DNA of 64,000 nucleotides from Ardenticatenaceae bacterium (GTDB lineage: Bacteria > Chloroflexota > Anaerolineae > Promineifilales > Promineifilaceae), in NCBI GenBank assembly GCA_020634315.1, contig JACKBV010000020.1:18446-82445 (forward strand), given 5' to 3'. Shown here piece after piece: positions 34,571-42,021 of the stretch. Below the pieces are notes generated by a model. That model saw only the letters and a program-made list of their open reading frames with translations, did no database searches and was not told the origin of the DNA. A program made the translations under genes and the position numbers. Each line of letters starts with the position of its first letter. Position 1 is the first letter of the stretch.

Positions 34571-34607
34571 CAATTGGGCGTTCATTCTTAACTTTTGAGT
34601 TGGTCAG

Positions 34608-34646
34608 AGATGGGAGATTGGCAATTTGCTAATCTCCCATCTTTTT
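34608..34646 (+). terminator. Intrinsic terminator after carB
   Basis: AGATGGGAGATT (34608-34619) and AATCTCCCATCT (34631-34642) form a perfect 12-base stem followed by TTTT. It lies about 40 bases after the carB stop, between convergent genes. Confidence 0.75.
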
Positions 34647-34680
34647 AAGTGCGGCGCAATACCCAACGGTGCGCGGTTGG

Positions 34681-35550
34681 TTATTGGGCGAGCATTTGTT
34701 GGGCGAAATGGGTGATGGCGGCAATGTGTTGTTGCGGCGTGTTGAAGCCCAGGTACATGGTGTTCACCGTCATGTGTGTCGCGCCAACCGCTTGCCATTC
34801 GTCAATCGCTTGCTGCCAGAGAGCCGGATTGGCCTGTTCGTAGCTGACACGGAACTCGATGCCAATGTCGGCCAGGGAACGGCCGTTTTGCGCCAGGTAT
34901 TCCGCCAGCTTGTCAATTTCCGGTTTAGCTCGCGCGGCATTGTTGTAATTGGGCAGCCAGCCATTGCCCATGCGGGCCACGCGGTGCAGCACTGCATCGG
35001 CGTGCCCGCCAAACCAGACGGGAATGGGGCGTTGCACCGGCAGGGGGTTTAAGCCAGCATCGGGGATGGTGTGCCAGCGTCCCTCGTAGGTGATAAGCTC
35101 GTTTTGCCAAAGCTGTTGCAGCACTTCTACCTGTTCCTCGATCCGTTTGCCCCGCGTTTTGAAATTTTGATTGAGGGCGATGTATTCGACTTCGTTCCAG
35201 CCGATGCCGACGCCAAGACGGAAACGGCCGTTGCTCAGCACATCTAACGTGGCGGCTTGCTTGGCGACAACGGCCGTTTCGCGCTGTGGCAAAATAATGA
35301 TGCCCGTAGCAAACTCGATGTTTTTTGTGAGTGCGGCCATGTAGCTGAATAACACAAAAGGTTCGTGGAAGGGGTTTTGGTACGTGTATGGCCCTTTCCA
35401 GCCACCTGGGCGATTTGGATTTGCGCCGAGAATATGGTCATATGCCAGGATATGGCTGTAGCCAAGCTCCTCGGCTGTTTGTGTGTAGTCGCGGATTGCC
35501 GCCGGATCATTGCCAAATTCGATTTGTGGAAATACAACGCCAATTTTCAT
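34681..35550 (-). CDS. LLM-class (F420-type) flavin/deazaflavin oxidoreductase
   Basis: The 289-residue protein has the luciferase-like TIM barrel: MKIGVVFPQIEFG at the start, ILAYDHILGANPN near 35, FATGIIILPQRETAVVAKQAATLDVLSNGRFRLGVGIGW near 82-118 and VWFGGHADAVLHRVARMGNGWLP near 180. The GRFRLGVGIGW motif is typical of F420-dependent members, but FMN use cannot be excluded. The substrate is not identifiable. AAGGAG lies 9 bases before the ATG. It is divergent from the puzzling unit at 35690-36055, and the CRP/FNR-like sites between them could serve both. Confidence 0.85.
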   Translation of the reverse strand: MKIGVVFPQIEFGNDPAAIRDYTQTAEELGYSHILAYDHILGANPNRPGGWKGPYTYQNPFHEPFVLFSYMAALTKNIEFATGIIILPQRETAVVAKQAATLDVLSNGRFRLGVGIGWNEVEYIALNQNFKTRGKRIEEQVEVLQQLWQNELITYEGRWHTIPDAGLNPLPVQRPIPVWFGGHADAVLHRVARMGNGWLPNYNNAARAKPEIDKLAEYLAQNGRSLADIGIEFRVSYEQANPALWQQAIDEWQAVGATHMTVNTMYLGFNTPQQHIAAITHFAQQMLAQ

Positions 35551-35618
35551 TATGCAGACTCCTTTTTATGGCCGGAAACGGCCGTTTTCATGAATCATTT
35601 TCGCTGCTAAATCAATAA

Positions 35619-35657
35619 CATGACAAATGTCATCTGTTTTGCGTGATAAAAATCACA
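35619..35657. promoter_or_regulatory. Two CRP/FNR-like palindromes
   Basis: CATGACAAATGTCATC (35619-35634) contains the perfect 14-base palindrome ATGAC-N4-GTCAT. CGTGATAAAAATCACA (35642-35657) matches TGTGA-N6-TCACA at 9 of 10 positions. Their centres are 23 bases apart, about two helix turns, and lie near -66 and -43 relative to the proposed start of the promoter at 35657-35685. Confidence 0.55.
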
Positions 35658-35685
35658 TGACCTGGGTACTATTTGCAGTTATAAT
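35657..35685 (+). promoter_or_regulatory. Strong sigma-70-like promoter of the 35.7-kb unit
   Basis: ATGACC (35657-35662) and a perfect TATAAT (35680-35685) are exactly 17 bases apart. The start would fall near 35692. A GGAGG follows at 35701 but no ATG is suitably placed after it. Confidence 0.6.
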
Positions 35686-35689
35686 GGCA

Positions 35690-36055
35690 TTTATCCTATT
35701 GGAGGTAGTTTTATAAACAAACTCTGATAGGTGTCTGAGGAAGCCCCCAGAAATTGGAAGGCTTTTTACCAAAGCAACAGCAAGTGAAGCAGATTGGTTA
35801 TCTCGAAATAGATAAAAGTTTATCTTGAGAAGCCAGATGCAAACTTGACTGAGGCACTTTCACAGCTAGAGAGAATGGCATTCAATCAGGAAGGGTGATG
35901 AGCAATTACCATCTCCTGATCGCCAAAACTTAAAGGCGGTGAAAGGGTATTGGAGAGGTTATTTTCAAACTCATTGTTGTGCCCACAATGGTGAGTAGCA
36001 AATAGCTCCCAATCCGGTGAAAAGTTCAGAAGGTTACTAGGGGCTCCTCTTTTTT
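35690..36055 (+). other. Unassigned 0.36-kb transcription unit (RNA gene or decayed gene)
   Basis: A good promoter with two operator-like palindromes precedes this stretch, and it ends in a GC-rich segment followed by eight T residues (36050-36057). It is more AT-rich than its neighbours and carries no ACGGCCGT within it. No long frame is open, but short frames read like protein in turn: SEEAPRNWKAFYQSNSK, then VYLEKPDANLTEALSQLERM, then SPDRQNLKAVKGYWRGYF. Joining them would need frameshifts. I see no signature of RNase P RNA, tmRNA, SRP RNA or 6S RNA. It could be a small regulatory RNA or a frameshifted foreign gene. Nothing else is visible in the 514-base gap. Confidence 0.4.
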
Positions 36056-36064
36056 TTGCCAGTA

Positions 36065-36649
36065 TTACCCCATATCCGGTTGAAAAACTTCAGGTTTAAG
36101 CAAGCCAACAAAAGGCAGATTGCGATACATTTCGCGGCAATCCAATCCATAGCCCACAACAAAGCGATCTGGTAGATCGAATCCTTTGTATTTCAGGGGA
36201 ACGGGGATGAGGCGGCGTTTGGGTTTGTCGAATAAAGTACACACATGCAAGCTGGCTGGCTCGTGTGCCCGCAGCGTGCGCAGCAAATAGTTGAGCGTTA
36301 GCCCTGTGTCGATGACATCTTCGATAAATAAAATGTGGCGGTTGACAAGCGGTATTTCAATGTCTTTTTCGACGCGAACCACGCCGCGATCTCGCGCTTC
36401 TGACGAATAGCTGGAGATCGCCATGTAATCGACTTCAACCGGGATGGTGATGCTGCGCAATAAATCGGCCATAAACGGAACGACGCCTTTCAGGACGCCG
36501 ACCAATAATGGGTCTAACCCGCGATAATCGTCTGAGATAGCTTGGCCCAATTCGCGCACGCGCTGCCGGATTTGCTCTTCTGTGTATAAAATGTCCCGGA
36601 TGCCTTTGGCTAGTTCGCCATATGCTTCCAGGGGATAAAACGCATCCAT
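36065..36649 (-). CDS. hpt: Hypoxanthine phosphoribosyltransferase
   Basis: Hpt salvages hypoxanthine or guanine to IMP or GMP with PRPP. The 194-residue protein shows the family motifs in order: LLVGVLKGVVPFMADLLRSI, VDYMAISSYSSE (the flexible loop), the PRPP-binding HILFIEDVIDTGLTLNYLL, and the base-binding YKGFDLPDRFVVGYGLDCREMYRNLPFVGLLKPEVF. AGGAG lies before the ATG. The ATG shares one base with the TAA of the preceding nuclease-like gene (TAATG), so the two are translationally coupled. Confidence 0.94.
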   Translation of the reverse strand: MDAFYPLEAYGELAKGIRDILYTEEQIRQRVRELGQAISDDYRGLDPLLVGVLKGVVPFMADLLRSITIPVEVDYMAISSYSSEARDRGVVRVEKDIEIPLVNRHILFIEDVIDTGLTLNYLLRTLRAHEPASLHVCTLFDKPKRRLIPVPLKYKGFDLPDRFVVGYGLDCREMYRNLPFVGLLKPEVFQPDMG

Positions 36650-37035
36650 TATGTGTTCTCCTGGGCGTCAGTTCCCAGTAAACTGGCGGCGTGTTCATCC
36701 ATCCCAAATTTAATCATTAGATCGCGGAGGTCGCTGCGTTTCCATAACTGGATGTTGATGTCGGGGTAAAGTTCACGAAGGCGGCGCAATTTGCGATTTT
36801 TGCGTGTGACTAATTTGGGGCGGACTGTGGTTAATTCTACGTAGAGGTCTTGTTCGGGGAGATAAAAATCGGGCGAGAAGGCTTCGCTGATGTTGCCTTC
36901 GGCATCCCAGTTTAGGGCGAAGGTGCGCGGCTCATATTCCCAATGAATGCCGTAATAGTCGAGGATGCGGGCGAATTCCGCTTCAATGGGATGGACGAAT
37001 TTGGGGGAAGAGTCGGGTTCGGTTGCGTCAGCCAC
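36649..37035 (-). CDS. Small restriction-endonuclease-fold-like protein
   Basis: The 128-residue protein has the layout of a PD-(D/E)xK nuclease domain: an N-terminal helix (FARILDYYGIHWEYEP), then SPDFYLPEQDLYVELTT with PD and E-x-T in place, then KLVTRKNRKLRRLRELYPDINIQLWKRSDL. I infer the fold from this pattern alone; the usual E-x-K is E-x-T here with lysines further on, so activity is uncertain. The start is a GTG at 37035 with GAGGA 9 bases upstream. It overlaps hpt by one base, an odd pairing that suggests nucleotide or DNA housekeeping, but no function is known. Confidence 0.65.
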   Translation of the reverse strand: MADATEPDSSPKFVHPIEAEFARILDYYGIHWEYEPRTFALNWDAEGNISEAFSPDFYLPEQDLYVELTTVRPKLVTRKNRKLRRLRELYPDINIQLWKRSDLRDLMIKFGMDEHAASLLGTDAQENT

Positions 37036-37046
37036 GCTTTGTATCC

Positions 37047-37574
37047 TCAGCTTGTTTGTAGGTGCTGCTTAAATTTATCTACCCAGGATTGGAAATGTTG
37101 GTGGTCTTTGTCTTCGAGGAAGGGATTGGCAACGGCCGTTTCGCAAATGCGCAAGGCGTCGGCGTATTGTTCCTGGCGGCGGTAGATGATGCGCAGGTGT
37201 TCGTAGGGGAAGCGGGTAGACATTTGGTCGGCAACGGCCGTTTCGTAATAGTCGATTGCTTCAGCGATACGGCCGTTCATTTCCAAGACGCGCCCCGATT
37301 GCAAGTTGCGCATCAACGCATCGCGCAGTTCGCCGTAAACCAGGTCATAGGCACGCAAACGCCCCTTGTCATCGGCTGTGTTTTGCACCTGTTCCAGTTC
37401 GATGGCTTGGGCTTCCATTTTTTTGAGCAGCGCCTGCCTGGAAACGCCTGCCTCTATTTGCTGCGCCATATATTGACGCAGTTCTGTTTCGTGCTTGTGG
37501 AAAGCTTGCTCTTCTTCGCGGTACGTGTTTTGGGGTGTTTGTTCGCTTTTTCTGAATGGCCACCATTTAGACAT
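37047..37574 (-). CDS. TPR-like helical protein of unknown function
   Basis: The 175-residue soluble protein starts MSKWWPFRKSEQ, passes through a charged helical stretch and ends in tetratricopeptide-like helices (RNLQSGRVLEMNGRIAEAIDYYETAVA, then RFPYEHLRIIYRRQEQYADALRICETAVANPF). It probably mediates protein contacts. I start at the ATG at 37574; upstream in-frame codons lack a ribosome-binding site. It precedes the nuclease-like gene by about 11 bases and probably shares its operon with hpt. Three ACGGCCGT motifs lie in its 528 bases. Confidence 0.65.
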   Translation of the reverse strand: MSKWWPFRKSEQTPQNTYREEEQAFHKHETELRQYMAQQIEAGVSRQALLKKMEAQAIELEQVQNTADDKGRLRAYDLVYGELRDALMRNLQSGRVLEMNGRIAEAIDYYETAVADQMSTRFPYEHLRIIYRRQEQYADALRICETAVANPFLEDKDHQHFQSWVDKFKQHLQTS

Positions 37575-37660
37575 ATGTTTTTCCCTGGTGTGGTGATGCG
37601 TACATTCTACGCGATTCGGCCGTTTCTGCAAAAGTGACGAGGGTAAGTGAGGTAAATAAA

Positions 37661-37692
37661 TCCTCCCGGAAGTTCAGAAACTTCCGGGAGGA
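37661..37692 (-). terminator. Hairpin downstream of the GNAT gene
   Basis: TCCTCCCGGAAGTT and AACTTCCGGGAGGA form a perfect 14-base stem with a 4-base loop; on the minus strand it is followed by TTTATTT. Its CCTCCCGG core recalls the two-hairpin leader elements, but position and T-run fit a terminator for the GNAT gene. Confidence 0.6.
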
Positions 37693-37719
37693 TCGTCATG
37701 TTACTTTACAAAAAACGGA

Positions 37720-38739
37720 TTAGTGGCGGCTGATGTCACGACCGGGACGCAGCACTTTCTCATAAGCATCGGCCTGGCGAATGACCTTCATGCCAGCTTT
37801 TTCATACAAGCGGGTTGCGCCGGTCAAGCTGTCCGCATCCACGCCCAGCCCAACGCGCTGTTTGCCTCGCTGGTGCAGCACGGCAAAAGAGTGTTGCAGC
37901 AAGGCCAATCCCAAACCCTTCTGTCGCCAGGGGCGGCGCACACCCAGGTTATTGACCCAGCCCATGTCTGGATCGTCGTCGGCGCGGTGGCGGCACAGGG
38001 AAATACCGGCGATTTGGTCGCCGTCCATTGCCAAAAGCCAGAGTGTCGGGTCAAAATCGGGATCGTTTTCAACCCAATGCTGCCATTGCTTGATGCCGGT
38101 TTCCATTGGTTGGGCGACATGCCCCCAATGATCCTGGAAGGCGTCGTCGGAGGCTTGGTAAACGGCCGTTAAATCTGGCACGTCGGCAAACGTCCGGATC
38201 GTCAGGCCATTGTTCCACACCACCGGCTGCGGCGCTTCGTCAAACTCAATCGCCATTCGCCAAAAGTGGCGCACAAGCGATAACCCGTGCCGTAAAAACA
38301 GCCGCTGCGCGGGCAGGTAGGTGCTGGGCGTGCTGCTGTGAAAGGCGACCCGCACATCATCCGGGCAGCGGGCAATGGCCTGCCGTGCGCGTGCCTCGCC
38401 CCATTCCATTAAGAATGATCCAATGCCCTGGCCTTCGTAGGCAGGATGGACACGTCCCCACACCCAGGGCGTAACCGGGATGGGAGCCGTATCCCAGACC
38501 TCGATGTAGCCAACGAGCTGCCCTTCGGGAGAGAACACAACCTGCGAGGAGGCTTGCAGGTCAAATGTGGGGTCTTCCCACTCGGAGCGCAAGTCGGCCA
38601 GGTTTGTATTGGGTGCGCCGGTTATGTGGATGGCGCAGGTGTTGAGCAGAGAAACGGCCGCTTCCAGATCATCCATTGTCGTTGGCCGCGCCGTAAAGTG
38701 CGCGGGTAAAGCTGATTTTGTGTTGAATTCTGTTACCAT
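37720..38739 (-). CDS. Two-domain GNAT acetyltransferase
   Basis: The 339-residue protein contains two GNAT-like halves. The first (about 15-165) has VHPAYEGQGIGSFLMEWGEARARQ, the acetyl-CoA loop; the second (about 180-330) has VRRPWRQKGLGLALLQHSFAVLHQRG and VDADSLTGATRLYEKAGMKV. Two tandem GNAT domains occur in mycothiol synthase and in several other families; the substrate is not readable here. A GGAG site lies upstream of the ATG. It is followed by the hairpin at 37661-37692 and preceded by a HAD gene on the same strand at 18 bases. Confidence 0.85.
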   Translation of the reverse strand: MVTEFNTKSALPAHFTARPTTMDDLEAAVSLLNTCAIHITGAPNTNLADLRSEWEDPTFDLQASSQVVFSPEGQLVGYIEVWDTAPIPVTPWVWGRVHPAYEGQGIGSFLMEWGEARARQAIARCPDDVRVAFHSSTPSTYLPAQRLFLRHGLSLVRHFWRMAIEFDEAPQPVVWNNGLTIRTFADVPDLTAVYQASDDAFQDHWGHVAQPMETGIKQWQHWVENDPDFDPTLWLLAMDGDQIAGISLCRHRADDDPDMGWVNNLGVRRPWRQKGLGLALLQHSFAVLHQRGKQRVGLGVDADSLTGATRLYEKAGMKVIRQADAYEKVLRPGRDISRH

Positions 38740-38756
38740 CAGGTACTCCTTTTCTG

Positions 38757-39377
38757 TTATCTGACTGGCCCTTGCGCTGTTACCCCTAAAGCAGCAAGTT
38801 CAGCCTTCATGTCTGTGCCGGGTTGATAATGAATGGCCGCCATGCCTAGCTGGCGGGCCGCGGCGATGTTATGGGCAAAATCGTCGATAAAGACGGCTTC
38901 TTCTGGCTGTCGCCCTAATCTTTCCAATGTACGCAGATAAATATCGGGTTTGGGCTTCATAACTTTTTCTTCAGCCGAGACAACGATGAGATCGAAGGCG
39001 TCGGCGATGGGATACGTGGTATGCAAAGCCTGGCGCAGTCCGTCAGCGGCGTTGCTGATGATGGCTGTCTGGTAAAACGGCCGTAACCCACGAATGGCAT
39101 CAATTAGCGCGGTATCTAAAACATCGCCTGCCCAAAACGCCTCTTGAAAGGCTGCCAATTCGTCTGCTGATAACGCCAGCCGTGCGCCAACCCACTGCCA
39201 AAGTGCCGCGTCGCTCACCTCGCCACACTGGGCTTTAATGCCCATCTCGCTGTTAAAAACAATTTGCTCTGATTCCCACTCGGCCAGGCCAAGTTTGTCT
39301 TCCCATTGTTTGCGGCTGCTGCGGTCTGGTGTGCGCACCAGCACCCCGCCAAAATCAAAAATCACTGCTTGAATCAT
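38757..39377 (-). CDS. HAD-superfamily hydrolase
   Basis: The 206-residue protein is a HAD phosphatase of subclass IA type: MIQAVIFDFGGVLVRT carries motif I but with DFGG, so the second aspartate typical of phosphatases is replaced by glycine (DFGGV form, known in several HAD groups). AIISNAADGL is motif II, EKVMKPKPDIYLRTLERLG has the motif III lysine, and EAVFIDDFAHNIAAARQLGM is motif IV. The substrate is unknown. The ribosome-binding site GAGGAG abuts the end of leader element copy C, directly before the ATG. Confidence 0.85.
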   Translation of the reverse strand: MIQAVIFDFGGVLVRTPDRSSRKQWEDKLGLAEWESEQIVFNSEMGIKAQCGEVSDAALWQWVGARLALSADELAAFQEAFWAGDVLDTALIDAIRGLRPFYQTAIISNAADGLRQALHTTYPIADAFDLIVVSAEEKVMKPKPDIYLRTLERLGRQPEEAVFIDDFAHNIAAARQLGMAAIHYQPGTDMKAELAALGVTAQGPVR

Positions 39378-39393
39378 GTAATTCTCCTCTGAA

Positions 39394-39470
39394 AAAAGCC
39401 TCCCGGAGGTTCATCTCATGCGGCGAACCTGCTATTGATAACCTCCGGGAGGTTGGCTTTCATTCGTGGT
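39394..39470 (-). repeat. Two-hairpin leader element, copy C (HAD leader)
   Basis: On the minus strand the element reads CCAACCTCCCGGAGGTT, then CGCCGCATGAGA, then GAACCTCCGGGAGGC, and ends in TTTTTTCAGAGGAG, the ribosome-binding site of the HAD gene. It is nearly identical to copy D at 4409-4482, including flanking GAATGAAAG. Confidence 0.7.
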
Positions 39471-39535
39471 GGTGTGCCGCCATTCATGAAATCTTCTAAA
39501 ACTAACCTTTGACTGTGCTTTGTTTCTGCCAAACA

Positions 39536-39566
39536 AAAAGACGCAGGTGATTTGCCTGCGTCTTTT
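39536..39566. terminator. Bidirectional intrinsic terminator
   Basis: AAAAGACGCAGG and CCTGCGTCTTTT are perfect arms with a 7-base loop and T-runs on both strands. It separates the micropeptide gene from the HAD gene. Confidence 0.75.
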
Positions 39567-39598
39567 TCCTTCATAATTGGGTTGTGTGCCAAACCAAA

Positions 39599-39638
39599 TA
39601 AAAAGGCCGCAGGCTTTTGTTTGTTGCGCTGCGGCCGT
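39599..39638 (-). terminator. Intrinsic terminator of the micropeptide gene
   Basis: On the minus strand GGCCGCAGCGC and GCCTGCGGCC pair around an A-rich loop and are followed by TTTTTATTT, about 20 bases after the micropeptide stop codon. Confidence 0.7.
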
Positions 39639-39655
39639 GCGTAGTTTTGTTTCGA

Positions 39656-39742
39656 CTATCTGGCAGCAGACACAATTAGACAAGGAATATCGCCATCATA
39701 GGCGATGCGGGTTGTGTATGGCATGTGTTTGTGCATCATCAT
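39656..39742 (-). CDS. Putative 28-residue micropeptide
   Basis: The frame ATG ATG ATG encodes MMMHKHMPYTTRIAYDGD followed by IPCLIVSAAR and a TAG stop. An AAAAGGAG ribosome-binding site lies 4-5 bases upstream of the first ATG. A promoter (39790-39819) and two terminators (39599-39638, 39536-39566) frame it as an independent unit of about 170 bases. One cysteine, several histidines and a short acidic pair are the only visible marks. It could be a small functional peptide, a precursor peptide, or an expression leader; no modifying enzyme or transporter is adjacent. Confidence 0.5.
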   Translation of the reverse strand: MMMHKHMPYTTRIAYDGDIPCLIVSAAR

Positions 39743-39789
39743 TGCTCCTTTTATTCCTTGAATCTTGCTGCATTTCTGCGCCACGGGCT

Positions 39790-39819
39790 ACTTTAGCATA
39801 ACCGGGCAAAGGGCGTCAA
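39790..39819 (-). promoter_or_regulatory. Promoter of the micropeptide gene
   Basis: On the minus strand TTGACG (39814-39819) and TAAAGT (39790-39795) are 18 bases apart. The start would fall near 39783, about 40 bases before the micropeptide ATG. Confidence 0.55.
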
Positions 39820-39861
39820 CCCCTGGTAAAAGATAGTTTGGGTCAGGTAAAATGGGGTACA

Positions 39862-42021
39862 ATGAACCGTATGCGACGACGATTAACGGCCGTTACCTAT
39901 CATTTTCTCCCCGAACTGCGTCAGGCTACCTTGGAGATGCAGTCGGCTGCTTTGGGCAGCGTGTTGGGGACGTTGTACGGCGTGCCGCTCGCGTTGGCCG
40001 GGATAATCTGGCTGTTATGGGTAACAGATTGGGCAATGTTTGCCGCCCAATGGCCGCTGTTGCTGCTGTTGTTTGCCTTACATCGACTGCTGGGTTATTT
40101 CGACTTTTCCACCGTGCTGGCAAGCGATTCCGTGCGTGTGCATGGTTCGCAAGCGCGGTTGGTCACATGGTCGGCGGCGCTGTTGTTGGGGCCAGGGGCG
40201 TTGTGGCTGGATTTGCTTGGCGCGTTAATTGATGCGTTGTTACGGCCGTTACCATCAACATCGACTCCGTTGGTGGCGCGGGTGCAGCGTTGGGATCGAG
40301 TGCGCGTGTTTTCTGTGACGGTTGGGCGCGAGACGTTGTCGCTGCTGCCGGCGTTGTGGTTATACGGCCGTTTAGGCGGCCTTGTTCCCCTGGCGGCACT
40401 CAGTTTAGAAGCGGTTGCCCCGGCGTTGTGGGCGACGTTGTTGAAAAGCGGCTTGTTTGCATTGATCATAGCGCCCCTGCTGCTGCTGTTTTTGCTGGCA
40501 ACAGAGCATGCTTCGTTAATCGAACAGTTGCGTACTTTTTACCATTTCTGGCTGGCTGTCATTGTTTTTTATCTGCTGCCGGAACCCTTTGGCGTTTTAG
40601 CGGCCGGTTTGTACGCCGCGGGTGGGCTGTGGGTTTATCTCTTTTTCTTTGTCGGGATTGGCCTGTTTAGCTTTTTGATTCACCAATTGGTGCGCACAGC
40701 CCTGACACATCAGCGGCGTGCGCGTGAATTGGTCACACTGGAACGGTTGGCGCAGATTGTCTTGAAGCAGCCCGCACCAGAGCTAGACCTGTCTGATTTA
40801 CTAAAGCAGCATCTTCCTGGGTTGCTGCCCTTTGTTTGGGTAGAGATTCGTCTATTTCCGGCAGACACGATTTACCGCTCAGATTGGGTGGGGCTGCCCC
40901 CGGAAACAGACACGGCGACGGCGATGCAGCCATCCCTGGCAGATTCTGTCTGGCAGCAAATGGCGGAATCGCGTGAGCCTTATCTGTTGCTGCGCCAATT
41001 TGACGCGCAAGAAAAACGTGACGGCTTATTAGTCCCCATTTTTGACACACCGGATGAAGGCGTGATTGGCGGGTTGTGTGCGCTGCCCCATGCGAATGAT
41101 GGCGATGTGCTTGATTTTTTGCCTGCGCTGCGCTCGTTGGCGGCGTTGATTGCCGCTGTGCAGTATCAAAAGGCACAGTATGAGGCGGCTCTGGCGGTGC
41201 AGGCGAAGGCGTACCAGGAGGAGTTGTACGCGCAGGCGTATCAGGCGGAGTTGTATGCGCAAGCATTGGAATACCAAAAGATGGCGCAGGAGTTGGCCGT
41301 TGCCGGGCAGATTCAGGCCAGTTTTTTGCCGCAGTCGCTGCCGGATGTGCCTGGGTGGCAGTTTGCCGTGACGTTGGAACCGGCACGCGAAACGTCTGGC
41401 GATTTTTATGACATTATTCCGCTGCGAAACGGCCGTATCGGGTTGTTGGTCGCGGATGTGGCGGACAAGGGCATTGGCCCGGCGCTTTACATGGCGCTTA
41501 GCCGCACATTGATTCGCACCTATGCCGATGCCTATGAGCAGCAGCCAGACCAGGTATTGGCGGCCACGAACCGGCGTATCCTCACGGAAACGGTCAACGA
41601 TTTGTTTGTGACGGTGTTTTATGCGGAGTTGGAGCCGGAAACGGGGATGCTGGTTTATTGCAATGCGGGGCACAATCCGCCGTTTTTGTTGCAGTCGGGA
41701 AACGGCCGTACTGCTCACCCCTTAGGGCGCACCGCGATTCCATTAGGCATTTTGGAAGAGGTGAATTGGCAGCACAATATGGTCACGATCATGCCCGGTG
41801 ATGTTTTGGTGATGTACACAGATGGCGTGACGGAAGCGCAAGACGAGATGGAAGAATTTTTCGGCGAGGAGCGATTGCAGCAGGTGGTGCGCACCTACAT
41901 GCACCGCTCGGCTGACGTTATTGAAGATAAAGTCGTGTCCGCGATCTATGAATTTGTGGGGGATGCGCCCCAGTTTGACGACATTACGCTGATGGTCTTG
42001 CAGCGGGAGAATGGTCAGTAG
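39862..42021 (+). CDS. SpoIIE/RsbU-type PP2C phosphatase with membrane domain
   Basis: The 719-residue protein has about eight N-terminal membrane helices (residues 25-270), a GAF-like middle (residues 300-430), a Tyr/Ala/Gln-rich coiled segment (repeats of YQAELYAQA near 455-480) and a C-terminal SpoIIE phosphatase domain: ETSGDFYDIIPLRNGRIGLLVADVADKGIGPALYMAL, NAGHNPPFLL, and GVTEAQDEMEEFFGEERL. The metal-binding aspartates are in place. Such phosphatases act on anti-sigma-factor antagonists. No partner gene is adjacent. I start at the ATG at 39862; a TTG 24 bases upstream is less likely. Confidence 0.88.
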   Translation: MNRMRRRLTAVTYHFLPELRQATLEMQSAALGSVLGTLYGVPLALAGIIWLLWVTDWAMFAAQWPLLLLLFALHRLLGYFDFSTVLASDSVRVHGSQARLVTWSAALLLGPGALWLDLLGALIDALLRPLPSTSTPLVARVQRWDRVRVFSVTVGRETLSLLPALWLYGRLGGLVPLAALSLEAVAPALWATLLKSGLFALIIAPLLLLFLLATEHASLIEQLRTFYHFWLAVIVFYLLPEPFGVLAAGLYAAGGLWVYLFFFVGIGLFSFLIHQLVRTALTHQRRARELVTLERLAQIVLKQPAPELDLSDLLKQHLPGLLPFVWVEIRLFPADTIYRSDWVGLPPETDTATAMQPSLADSVWQQMAESREPYLLLRQFDAQEKRDGLLVPIFDTPDEGVIGGLCALPHANDGDVLDFLPALRSLAALIAAVQYQKAQYEAALAVQAKAYQEELYAQAYQAELYAQALEYQKMAQELAVAGQIQASFLPQSLPDVPGWQFAVTLEPARETSGDFYDIIPLRNGRIGLLVADVADKGIGPALYMALSRTLIRTYADAYEQQPDQVLAATNRRILTETVNDLFVTVFYAELEPETGMLVYCNAGHNPPFLLQSGNGRTAHPLGRTAIPLGILEEVNWQHNMVTIMPGDVLVMYTDGVTEAQDEMEEFFGEERLQQVVRTYMHRSADVIEDKVVSAIYEFVGDAPQFDDITLMVLQRENGQ

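Noticed and set aside
35690..36055. RNase P RNA, tmRNA, SRP RNA or 6S RNA
   Set aside because: The universally conserved motifs of these RNAs are missing.
37661..37692. Sixth copy of the two-hairpin leader element
   Set aside because: Only a single hairpin is present, at a gene end with a T-rich run, so I list it as a terminator.
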